Shown in pieces: positions 17,219 through 25,332 of a DNA stretch of 64,000 bases. Within the stretch, counting starts at the first letter, position 1. Each line of letters starts with the position of its first letter. The DNA comes from Candidatus Melainabacteria bacterium. Its GTDB lineage: Bacteria; Cyanobacteriota; Vampirovibrionia; Obscuribacterales; Obscuribacteraceae. The notes under the pieces were generated by a model. It saw only the letters and a program-made list of their open reading frames with translations, was not told the DNA's origin and made no database searches. Location: the NCBI GenBank assembly GCA_003151275.1, contig PLXC01000159.1, positions 337,906 to 401,905 of the forward strand, given 5' to 3'. A program made the translations under genes and the position numbers.

Positions 17219-18595
17219 ATGACGAGCCCATACGCCAACAATGAGATTACGCAAGCCGGTGACCCAGCTCTAACAGCGGGTCAAGCTGGTACTCAAAATC
17301 CCAATTTGAATAACAATCTCTATGCTGCCTCTTATCCAGGTGCACCCGGACGGAATGGCGACACTGGGGCGACGGCTAATGGCGGCGGTTCGGACATGGC
17401 TACCAGAGGCCTGTCGATGCTCCAGCAGGGAGATCAGTACGGTGGAATCATGGCTCTGCTTGATGCAGCGAAACAGTCCCCGCAATCAGTTCAAAATCCG
17501 CAATTCCTCCAACAACTGCAAATAGTTGAAAGCCAACCCGCAAGTTCAGGTGCTCCGACTGACGCGTCGGCTCTTAGCGCTGGTGGTCAACAATATGCAG
17601 CTGGACAGCCTGGTGACGCATCAGCCCTAAGCTCAGCCGGTCAACAAACTACAACTGGACAGCCTGGAGATGCAAATGCTATCGCTGGACAAGCACTCTC
17701 TACCGCTTCAAGTGACCCAGTATCAGGCATTCTGGGCTTGATGAAAGCTTCCACGATGAATCCTAATCTATTGCAAGATCAAAATTTCCTCACCACCATG
17801 CGGGAAGTTCTGCCTCAAGGTCCAGGAATGACCGGAGCGGGGCTGTCGCAAGCAACTGACGCTCAAGGCAATCCGATTGCTCAACCTGGTGCTCAACAGC
17901 CTATGACTGACGCTCAGGGCAATCCGATCGCTCAACCTGGCGCTATCGCTCAGCCCGGTGCTCAACAACAGCCTATGACCGATGCTCAAGGCAATCCGAT
18001 TGCTCAGCCCGGAACCAGTGCGCCACTACAGTTTGCACAACCTCAGTACTCACAACAAATGGGTGTTCCACCAGGTGCGCCTTTAACTGACACTACAAAC
18101 AATCCTGGTTCCGCCGATCCTCAGATCCAACAAGCAGTGCTAAAAGCATTCCAACTGATTCAATCAGGAGATCAATTTGACGGCGCACGGCTGCTCATGA
18201 TGATTGCAAAGGCTGATCCACAAATCCTCCAAGACAAGGTCTTCATCCAAAATTTGCAAATTACTGAACAAGCAGCGCAGGCGGTCAAGGCCCAGTCTGA
18301 TGCCGCTCTGCAAGGATCGGGCGCCCAACAACAACCTATGACTGACGCTCAAGGAAATCCGATCGCTCAGCCCGGTGCTCAACAACAGCCTATGACCGAC
18401 GCTCAAGGAAATCCGATCGCTCAACCTGGCACTCAACAAGTTTTGACAGGAAATCCGATCGCTCAGCCTGGCGCTCAACAGCAGCCTATGACTGACGCTC
18501 AGGGCAATCCTATCGCTCAGCCTGGCTCTCAACAAGTTTTGACAGGAAATCCGATCGCTCAGCCTGGCGCTCCGACATCCACTCAAGGTCCTTAG
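17219..18595 (+). CDS. Low-complexity repeat protein with three helical modules
   Basis: 458 residues, GAGG ten bases before the ATG. Three related helical modules of about 40 residues (about 60-100, 165-205, 300-345) share a pattern like GDQF-GA--L---AK-DPQ-LQD--F---L. Between and after them are Gln/Pro/Gly linkers with eight NPIAQPG units, most in the longer form TDAQGNPIAQPG. No signal peptide or membrane segment is visible. The modules resemble short TPR- or ARM-like helical pairs, suggesting a scaffold or surface protein. Family not recognised. The repeats in DNA (about 17850-18575) are very similar and prone to length change. Confidence 0.7.
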   Translation: MTSPYANNEITQAGDPALTAGQAGTQNPNLNNNLYAASYPGAPGRNGDTGATANGGGSDMATRGLSMLQQGDQYGGIMALLDAAKQSPQSVQNPQFLQQLQIVESQPASSGAPTDASALSAGGQQYAAGQPGDASALSSAGQQTTTGQPGDANAIAGQALSTASSDPVSGILGLMKASTMNPNLLQDQNFLTTMREVLPQGPGMTGAGLSQATDAQGNPIAQPGAQQPMTDAQGNPIAQPGAIAQPGAQQQPMTDAQGNPIAQPGTSAPLQFAQPQYSQQMGVPPGAPLTDTTNNPGSADPQIQQAVLKAFQLIQSGDQFDGARLLMMIAKADPQILQDKVFIQNLQITEQAAQAVKAQSDAALQGSGAQQQPMTDAQGNPIAQPGAQQQPMTDAQGNPIAQPGTQQVLTGNPIAQPGAQQQPMTDAQGNPIAQPGSQQVLTGNPIAQPGAPTSTQGP

Positions 18596-18628
18596 GTGAC
18601 GATGAATCCAACCTCAATTGGATCACCT
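18594..18628 (+). terminator. Hairpin after the repeat-protein gene
   Basis: AGGTGA and ATCCAA pair with TTGGAT and TCACCT around a short loop. It begins at the stop codon. There is no clear T run. Confidence 0.5.
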
Positions 18629-18901
18629 ACACGTTAAAACAATCAACCATCCAACCAATGATGGATTGAAATAGCTTTACGCTGACGCCCACGCTGCGGA
18701 AATTTCCGCAAACGCAGAACTTTCCGCAGCTTATGGCGCGTCTGTGACTAATTTTCGCTGAACGTCTAACCGCGGTTTCACTCGCAAGAGGAAAGACCGC
18801 GGCGAAGACGTTTTTCAATTGAATTCTGAAATTAGCAACCAGCATTTGCGATAATGACTGGCATCCTCGATATCTGTGTATGTGTTGATACGGAGTTCAC
18901 A

Positions 18902-21208
18902 GTGACATTCCAGTCGCGAATTTGTTTGCTTTTTTTGCTTGTCTGTTCCTGCAGTCTTTTAAATCCACTTTGCGCGTCGGCCATCGACCTAGATTCGAAA
19001 GACGCTGCGAGTAAACCATCTGCGCTGGCTCGCCACCTCGCTGTAAAAGTTGTTGATGCGTATGGTGGCACCGACAAACTGAAAAACCTCAATCAACTTA
19101 TGTATAGAGCCAAAGGCGCAATCAAAGAAAGCTCCATGATCTCAGGAGCAGAAAATTCGTTTGAGTGTCAGATTTACGCCAAGGGAGACAAGACGCGAGT
19201 TGAGTTAAACATCCTTGGGCAACCAGTAATCACGGGCTATAACGGAGCAATCAGCTGGGTCAAACAAGGCGACAATGTTTTCCCGACCGATCCAACAACG
19301 TCGAAGCGAATTCAATTAGAAGTTGAACATGGTCTTAAACTTTTGGACCGAATGACTGACAAGGACGCCTTCATCGCTTTTGGAGACAGCAAGATAATTG
19401 ATGGGAAGCAATGTCAATGCCTTTTGATTAAGGCTGTGGACGGCAAAATAAGCCGCTTCTTTATCGATCCAGTAACGAGCCTGGTAATTAGAAGCGAATA
19501 CTATGGCACCGACTTAGAACAAGGCTTGAGTACCCTAAAAGCTAACGAATACCAAGATTATAGACCTGTATTCGGCACGCAATTACCTTATAGGACGATT
19601 GAATTCAACGACGGTAAAAGAAGTTCAGAGACGAATTTATCAATGATTGAACTAGTGCCCAATGGCAACGAGTCAATGTTTGAAATGCCCATAGAGGTAC
19701 TGATCGCCCGATTGAAGCAAGGCCCGATAAAAATGCCTTTTGAATATCGCGCCAATGAAATCATGGTCAAATCGAGGATCAATAACAAGTCTGACGTTTA
19801 TCTTATTCTTGACACTGGTGCCACCACCACGGTTCTCAATCAAGCAGACGCCACTACATTTGGTGCAGCCAAGGCGTCGGATTACAGAATGACTACCGGC
19901 TCAGGAACGATAAAAACAAGCTATACAACATTGTCGAGCCTGAGTTTAGGCGAACTTACTTTAAATAATGTGCCGGTTGCGATTAGCGATTTGCCAGGCC
20001 TTCACGAACTGCCCGGAGAGAAACCTGTCGGCATAATCGGCGCGGACATCTTGCGTAGATTTTTAGTCGCCATTGATTACGAAAACGGAGAACTGACATT
20101 CTCAGACCCCCATGAAGTCACGGTGCCGGCAGACGCAGTAGTAATACCAACACAACCAGCTTTAGGAGCGGCAGGACTCGTTGTCGAAGGAAAACTTGAT
20201 GGACAGCCGCTAACCCTTTTGGTCGACACAGGCGCCGCTTTCAACAACGTATCGGAAGGCTTAGTACAAAAGCTACTAAAATCGCCACTCTTGCCCGTCG
20301 GAAAAGTCGAAGGACTGGACGGACAAAAAATCAGCATCGGCGCGGTGATGTTTAAAACCCTAAAAATTGGTCCACTCACAATCGCCAAACCAGTCTTTTC
20401 AGTCGCACCACATGCGGTGACAGGAGTGCCAAAAGGAATAATCGTGAACGGGGCCCTGGCAATACTAGGCAATCCCTTGTGGAGTCAGTACAAAATGACG
20501 ATCGACTATCGGCATCAGAGGCTATTTCTGCAACGTTCGAAAGCTCAAGAACAATACGAAGATGCCCGTTCCGAAATCGATGCAATTCAAATGAAGTATT
20601 GGCGCTCACATGACGCCGCCGCTGCCTCTACGCAGCTTCGCGACCTGGCCAACAAGCTTGAACAAAGAACTTACTTGGCTCCGTCTGCAGTCTGTTTAGC
20701 CAAGGCTGCTCTCTATTCAGCCATGCAACTGAAGAGTTTTGATCTCACTGATTCTTCAAGCCTGCCCGCAAGAATTTCGGCGATTTCGTCGGACTTTGAA
20801 ACGGCAACTACTCGCGCACTTTCGTCAAAAAACAAAAGTGCGATCGCGGAAGTCTTGGCGGCCAATGCCGTCTATTTTCTTAGATACAGCATGCCGACGA
20901 ACCCTCTGTCAGGCAAACAACTCCTGGTCAAAGCAATAACTGAATCGCCGGCAAACACCTCTGTTTCTTTAGGCTGTTACTGGTTGGCTCGCCGAATCAA
21001 AAGTAAAAACGCTCCCTCAATTATCGATCAGGTTCTAATGGTTGAACCCGCCAATTGGGAGGCATTATGGGAACGCTACAGTGAAGCCAAAGCACAGCCA
21101 AATCCGCACGATTTGACGCTTGTAGTCGACCAACTGAAGCGTTATTACACCGGTATGCCCGACGTGGATACTTTGAGCACCACAATTGGTGCGAGGATGA
21201 CTCCCTAG
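18902..21208 (+). CDS. Secreted protein with two retropepsin-like aspartic protease domains
   Basis: 768 residues from a GTG at 18902 with CGGAG seven bases upstream. This start places a signal peptide at the N-terminus (about MTFQSRICLLFLLVCSCSLL, cleaved after CASA); the longer frame from 18854 would spoil it. Residues about 40-260 resemble an outer-membrane lipoprotein-carrier-like beta fold (YGGTDKLKNLNQLMYRAKG). Two aspartyl protease domains follow: D304 in LILDTGATTTVLN with GIIGADILRRF, and D442 in LLVDTGAAFNNVS with ILGNPLW. The C-terminal 200 residues are helical. It probably acts outside the cytoplasmic membrane. Duplicate retropepsin domains are known in bacterial proteins, but this combination is unusual. 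Confidence 0.82.
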   Translation: MTFQSRICLLFLLVCSCSLLNPLCASAIDLDSKDAASKPSALARHLAVKVVDAYGGTDKLKNLNQLMYRAKGAIKESSMISGAENSFECQIYAKGDKTRVELNILGQPVITGYNGAISWVKQGDNVFPTDPTTSKRIQLEVEHGLKLLDRMTDKDAFIAFGDSKIIDGKQCQCLLIKAVDGKISRFFIDPVTSLVIRSEYYGTDLEQGLSTLKANEYQDYRPVFGTQLPYRTIEFNDGKRSSETNLSMIELVPNGNESMFEMPIEVLIARLKQGPIKMPFEYRANEIMVKSRINNKSDVYLILDTGATTTVLNQADATTFGAAKASDYRMTTGSGTIKTSYTTLSSLSLGELTLNNVPVAISDLPGLHELPGEKPVGIIGADILRRFLVAIDYENGELTFSDPHEVTVPADAVVIPTQPALGAAGLVVEGKLDGQPLTLLVDTGAAFNNVSEGLVQKLLKSPLLPVGKVEGLDGQKISIGAVMFKTLKIGPLTIAKPVFSVAPHAVTGVPKGIIVNGALAILGNPLWSQYKMTIDYRHQRLFLQRSKAQEQYEDARSEIDAIQMKYWRSHDAAAASTQLRDLANKLEQRTYLAPSAVCLAKAALYSAMQLKSFDLTDSSSLPARISAISSDFETATTRALSSKNKSAIAEVLAANAVYFLRYSMPTNPLSGKQLLVKAITESPANTSVSLGCYWLARRIKSKNAPSIIDQVLMVEPANWEALWERYSEAKAQPNPHDLTLVVDQLKRYYTGMPDVDTLSTTIGARMTP

Positions 21209-21225
21209 CCGTCCAAGAAATATCT

Positions 21226-21636
21226 TTAAGCCATCGCTTGCTGAGTGGCTTGCACGACCTGAAATGGAAGCGTGCCTACCGTTTCGCCATCGACATCAAG
21301 AGCAAATCCATATACGCCTTCTCTCTCAAAAGTTAAGCCAGTGAAAGCGTTGATGATTTTGTGAGTGATATTTTCGTTAGGCAAAGGGTCGACCTGAGCC
21401 ATGGGTGAACTGCCCATTACTGCGCCATCTGGATCGACAACTTTGAATTGATACTGGAATCCGACTCTGCCACCCGTCAATTGAGCAAAAGCATAAATTA
21501 GTGGAAGCTGTGTCGGAAACGCCGGTGCTACGACCCCGCTGTGAATGTTGACGCAAGATATCGCATCTCTTCTCAGTACGTCTTGCAATACAAGTTCGCA
21601 CAGAATTATTCCAATCAACTGCGGTCTGTCACTCAT
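21226..21636 (-). CDS. Small beta-rich unknown protein (DUF6941-like)
   Basis: 136 residues; GGGGG seven bases before the ATG gives a firm start. The sequence begins with a short helix, then strands such as LPLIYAFAQLTGGRVGFQYQFKVVDPDG and EREGVYGFALDVDGETVGTLPFQVVQA, which fits a single immunoglobulin-like beta sandwich of the kind seen in the DUF6941 group. No signal peptide. It converges on the aspartic protease gene with 17 bases between stops. Function unknown. Confidence 0.72.
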   Translation of the reverse strand: MSDRPQLIGIILCELVLQDVLRRDAISCVNIHSGVVAPAFPTQLPLIYAFAQLTGGRVGFQYQFKVVDPDGAVMGSSPMAQVDPLPNENITHKIINAFTGLTFEREGVYGFALDVDGETVGTLPFQVVQATQQAMA

Positions 21637-22557
21637 CTCAATTCCCCCGGTGCTTTGGTCGCAACATTATATCAGCGCCAAAGTTTAAGGAAGACTTCAA
21701 GCGGGAAAAGAAGGGCGTATCCATGCACCCGTTGGCTAATTTAGATATCCAAAAACCTCCCTGGCAAATTAAGATGGCGCCGAGCATAGGCAGTCCAGAG
21801 GTAGTGCTGCTGCCTCGTGCGAGCGTGGATTGCAGGCGTATAATAAAAGAACCACGGTGGCATCAGCATGATAGATCCCGAAAATATGAGTTACGTAGAA
21901 TGGTCGTTTGTTTGCCTCGCCGCCATTCTGATCGTATTTTTCCTTTGCCGTTGGGTTGACATGGCTTATTCGCCATACTGATCTTATTGCTGTGTTTGAT
22001 CGACATGGCTGATTCACCTTGCTGATCGGATTTACTACTCCGTGGATCGTCGAAGCGAATTCGGTCCGTTGATCGGATTTACTCGCAGGTGGATCGTCAC
22101 AGCAATTCGGTCCGTTGATCGGATTTACTACTCCGTGGATCGTCACAGCGGAGTCGGTCCGTTGATCGGAATTACTGGCGCCGAATCAACCGGCTAATTC
22201 GCCTGTCCTCACCGGGATTTTTCTCCGCCAGGGTGCACTTGACATAGCCAAGTCGAGACCGGTTGTCATTTGGTAACGCAAACTGCGCTATTAATCACTA
22301 CTCACAAGCGCAGTGCATTCTCACTACTTATTGAAAACATATAGAGATCTTGGCTAGTGTAACTACGTTTCTCATTACATTACCTTCGGACTATTTTCAT
22401 AACTTAAAAGCACTCTCTAACGAGATAAACGCTTCCCTGAACCCCACGCGTGTAGCTGTTTAGCTGCATCGGATTAACCTCGGCTCGCGCCAAAACACGC
22501 GATGTCGACCTATTTCGCACGCTCATGGGCGTGTTTCCAAACAATGGAGATTGAGCA
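21637..22557. other. Long intergenic region with direct repeats
   Basis: About 920 bases. The array at 22021-22180 is described separately; weaker relatives of its unit (ctgatcttattgctg, ttgatcgacatggctgattc) begin near 21960. Open frames on both strands are short, without SD sites and full of repeat-derived residues, so I call no gene. An imperfect hairpin (CACGC-TCATGG-GCGTG) sits about 30 bases before the CoaE-fusion start. Confidence 0.5.
22021..22180. repeat. 47-base direct repeat, about 3.5 copies
   Basis: Units beginning g(c/t)tgatcggatttact start at 22021, 22068, 22114 and 22161, each with a central ccgtggatcgtc and an end near cggtcc. Spacing is 46-47 bases and copies differ at several positions. 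There is no spacer variety, so this is a degenerate tandem repeat and not a CRISPR array. Confidence 0.8.
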
Positions 22558-24390
22558 ATGAGCAAGTCTCACAAGACGTACACAATTGCGATAACCGCTT
22601 CCATCGGTTGTGGCAAGTCGACTGTGCGACGGTGTTTGGAAGAGCTGGGCGTCCCCGTTGTCGATACTGACAACATCGCGCACCAACTTCTCAACTCACC
22701 GAACCCCATCTATCGCGCCATTCTTAACCGATTCGGCGATGATCTGGTGGACGCACCAAATGGACCCATTAACCGCAAGAGGCTCGGAGCAATCATCTTC
22801 AACGACGCGCAAGCGCGTGAAGAACTGAATGCCCTGATGCATCCTGCCATTCGTCTGGTCTGCAAACAGCGGATCAAGGCGCTCAAAAGCGACATCGTCG
22901 CTCTGGAAGTGCCGCTCCTCTTCGAATCTGGTCAACAAGACGACTACGACGAAGTTTGGGCGGTTCTCGCCGAGAGCAGTGTTCGCCTGAAGAGGCTTAT
23001 GGAGCGAGATTCCATCACCGAGGAGCAAGCGCAACAGCGCATCGCTGCTCAGTGGCCTCAGGAAAAGAAAGCGGCTCTGGCGCATCGAATCATCGACAAC
23101 TCGGGCAGCATCGCTGAAACTCGTGTTCAAGTGATCGCCTGCCTGGCTAAAGCTCGCGCTGCAGCCAAGGCTAGTGCCGACAAAGTCGAGAACGCGGAAG
23201 CCAACGAGGAATATCGCCAGATCCTCAAGCGTTTCGGTTATCTCGGCACGGAACAAGCGTTGGAGCAAATCGGCGATGTGTCGACGACTGCGCACAAAGA
23301 AGCGAAGGCTTCGATGACGCTCGTCGTTGACACGAACAATGCCGATGGCGACCACAACCAGCGCGAGCTGCAAGTGGATGTGCACATGACTGTGCGACAG
23401 ACACGAGCAGATCCGCCTGACCCCTGTGGATGTTCCTGTGGTTGTGGAGACAAGTGCCGCACGAAATGTTCGTGTTGCACTGGATGTGGATGTGAGTGCA
23501 AGTGCCCTCCCGCACCGCCTCCACCTCCTCCTCCACCGCCGCCACCTCCTCCTCCACCGCCACCACCTCCTCCACCGCCACCGCCACCACCTCCTCCACC
23601 GCCGCCACCTCCACCACCGCCACCACCTCCACCACCGCCACCACCTCCTCCACCGCCACCACCTCCACCGCCGCCTCCTCCAATCAAGAAGAAGCGCAAA
23701 TGCTGGTGGTGGATCGGAGCAATTGTGGCGGCGGTCCTGGCGTTCTGGATAATCCACCCAATGCATCCAGTGCACGACCCGGGAGGAGGTGGATATTCAC
23801 CGCCGCCCATCGTTCAGACGGAGCCCCCGCCGCCACCATATATGCCACCAACAAGCGGGCCTAGCAATCCCAATTGCGCTGGCTCGGTCAAGTATCTGTC
23901 CTCACCTCCGGATTTCATCCTCCAGTACCTGCACAACAATGTGCGGTTCCGGGTGGTGGAATGGAAGGTCGAGTACAGCAGCTCTGATTGCGGTGGTGCA
24001 ATCGTGAGCGGCAAGGATTCATCTGGACGTCTGGTAAACGTGGAGAAGTACGGAGCGAATTTCCACTTCGAATATCAGTGGACGATCGCGTACGGCTCAG
24101 GCAGTGTGCAGGTCGATCGCTTCGAGCCCTTCAACAACTTTGTTGGGCGCACGATTTATTCTTACGGCGGCAATGGTGCTCTAGTTGCTATCCGGCAGCT
24201 GGACGGAAACCAGAGGTTGCTCATGGATGCGCGTTTCGACCGCATCCTTGGTCGCCCTGCTGCCGTACTCAAGTTCTACGACGCGAGCACTGGGCGGCTG
24301 ATCGACAGCACCACAATCGCGCACACAGACGTCCGATCCGCCCTGCAAGAGCGGTTCTACCTGTTCGACATGTTCGGACAGCTCAACTAA
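22558..24390 (+). CDS. Dephospho-CoA kinase fused to Cys-rich, polyproline and membrane-anchored C-terminal region
   Basis: 610 residues in one unbroken frame. Residues 1-205 are a complete dephospho-CoA kinase: P-loop IGCGKS (16-21), VVDTDNIAHQLL, LMHPAIR, VALEVPLLFESG, the RLMERDSITEEQAQQRIAAQ lid and HRIIDNSG. It would phosphorylate dephospho-CoA to coenzyme A. Residues 210-285 are mostly helical. Residues 290-316 hold 12 cysteines in 27 positions, metallothionein-like. Residues 320-375 are 56 consecutive prolines. A KKKRK stop-transfer-like cluster and one TM helix (about 383-401) follow, then a Pro/Gly linker and a 180-residue beta-rich domain of unknown family. Normal CoaE is about 200 residues and soluble. 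It heads a run with PPK2 and the OsmC fusion. Confidence 0.85.
   Translation: MSKSHKTYTIAITASIGCGKSTVRRCLEELGVPVVDTDNIAHQLLNSPNPIYRAILNRFGDDLVDAPNGPINRKRLGAIIFNDAQAREELNALMHPAIRLVCKQRIKALKSDIVALEVPLLFESGQQDDYDEVWAVLAESSVRLKRLMERDSITEEQAQQRIAAQWPQEKKAALAHRIIDNSGSIAETRVQVIACLAKARAAAKASADKVENAEANEEYRQILKRFGYLGTEQALEQIGDVSTTAHKEAKASMTLVVDTNNADGDHNQRELQVDVHMTVRQTRADPPDPCGCSCGCGDKCRTKCSCCTGCGCECKCPPAPPPPPPPPPPPPPPPPPPPPPPPPPPPPPPPPPPPPPPPPPPPPPPPPPPPPPPPPIKKKRKCWWWIGAIVAAVLAFWIIHPMHPVHDPGGGGYSPPPIVQTEPPPPPYMPPTSGPSNPNCAGSVKYLSSPPDFILQYLHNNVRFRVVEWKVEYSSSDCGGAIVSGKDSSGRLVNVEKYGANFHFEYQWTIAYGSGSVQVDRFEPFNNFVGRTIYSYGGNGALVAIRQLDGNQRLLMDARFDRILGRPAAVLKFYDASTGRLIDSTTIAHTDVRSALQERFYLFDMFGQLN
23515..23682. 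repeat. Polyproline-coding tract, 56 CCN codons
   Basis: A 168-base pure run of ccg, cct and cca codons without a single ccc, arranged as imperfect repeats such as ccacctcctccaccg. The opposite strand appears as a false glycine-rich frame. Translation should need elongation factor P. Confidence 0.95.
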
Positions 24391-24405
24391 GAAAAGGGTG
24401 CTCTT

Positions 24406-25257
24406 ATGTCTAAAAAGACATCGAAGAAACTCGCCCGCGCCAAGAATTTCACACTCCTCAAAACGGGCGTGATCAAGGTGGCGGGCGAGTTTCCCAATCT
24501 GATCGAGCCTTGGGCCAAGGCCGACATTCCCGACTACCTTTCCGCCGTCGACCACTCCCTTGCCATGACTGACAAGGACGAGTACGAGAAGGCGTTGAAG
24601 AAGGAGGAGACCGAATTCAACCTCCTCGTTCGCCAGATGGCCGCGGCCAAAAAGTCGCTCGCCGTTGTTCTGCAAGGTCGGGACGGTGCCGGTAAGACTG
24701 GTGCCACCATGCGGATCACGGAAGCGCTGGGCTACGACTTCAAGATCTTCGCCAGCGTGCCGATCGGACCGCCAAGCGAAGAGGAGTTGCAGCACTACTA
24801 CATGTGGCGCTTCGGCAAGCACGAGCGTATGCCTGCCTACGGTCAGGTGCGCGTCTTCGACCGCAGCTGGCAAGAGCGGGTGCTCGTCGAGCTGGTGATG
24901 GGCTACACGCCCGAAGCCCAGATTCGCGACTCATACGCTGAGCTGCGCGTCGCCGAGTGGCAGATGCAGCGTCAGGGCATCGTGCTCGTCAAGATCTGGC
25001 TCGACATCTCCAAGGGTGAGCAGAAGGTTCGCTTCAAGGCGCGCAAGAAGGACAAGCCCTGGAAGGTGAGCGCATCCGATGCGATCGCTCGCGCCCACTG
25101 GGACGACTACACGCCTGCCGCCAACGAGATGTTCCATCGCACCGGCAGTGACTTCGCGCCGCAGTTCATCATCTCGAGCGAGGACAAGCGTTACAGCCGT
25201 GTCACCGTGCTGCGGGTGATCAACCAGCAGATGCGGGAAGCACTGTCCAAGAAGTAG
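24406..25257 (+). CDS. ppk2: Polyphosphate kinase 2 family protein
   Basis: 283 residues, typical for a one-domain PPK2. Walker A is GRDGAGKTG at 91-99. FDRSWQERVLVE at 151-162 corresponds to the FDRSWYNRA-type Walker B/catalytic motif. The lid region has RFKARKKDKPWKVSASDAIARAHWDDYTPAANEM. It should transfer phosphate between polyphosphate and nucleoside mono- or diphosphates; the class (ADP, GDP or AMP) cannot be settled here. It starts 15 bases after the CoaE fusion, so the two are very likely one operon, and it could supply ATP for that kinase. Codon use is strongly biased to C/G-ending codons. Confidence 0.92.
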   Translation: MSKKTSKKLARAKNFTLLKTGVIKVAGEFPNLIEPWAKADIPDYLSAVDHSLAMTDKDEYEKALKKEETEFNLLVRQMAAAKKSLAVVLQGRDGAGKTGATMRITEALGYDFKIFASVPIGPPSEEELQHYYMWRFGKHERMPAYGQVRVFDRSWQERVLVELVMGYTPEAQIRDSYAELRVAEWQMQRQGIVLVKIWLDISKGEQKVRFKARKKDKPWKVSASDAIARAHWDDYTPAANEMFHRTGSDFAPQFIISSEDKRYSRVTVLRVINQQMREALSKK

Positions 25258-25276
25258 TCCAACACCTGAGAACTAG

Positions 25277-25304
25277 CGAGTTCAGTCCGCAATGACTGGA
25301 CTCG
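25277..25304 (+). promoter_or_regulatory. Intergenic hairpin between PPK2 and the OsmC fusion
   Basis: CGAGTTCAGTC-CGCAAT-GACTGGACTCG forms an 11-base stem with one G-T pair. There is no T run, so it may be an mRNA processing or stability element within the operon, not a terminator. Confidence 0.5.
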
Positions 25305-25332
25305 CGGTTCGAAGGGAAAGGAGCAACAGCTC

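Noticed and set aside
21769..22146. 125-residue minus-strand frame over the 47-base repeats
   Set aside because: Its repeated TIHGVVNPI segments are just the repeat translated, with no start signal.
23238..23810. Glycine-rich minus-strand frame with a long Gly run
   Set aside because: It is the antisense of the polyproline tract; the sense frame contains CoaE motifs and a clear start.
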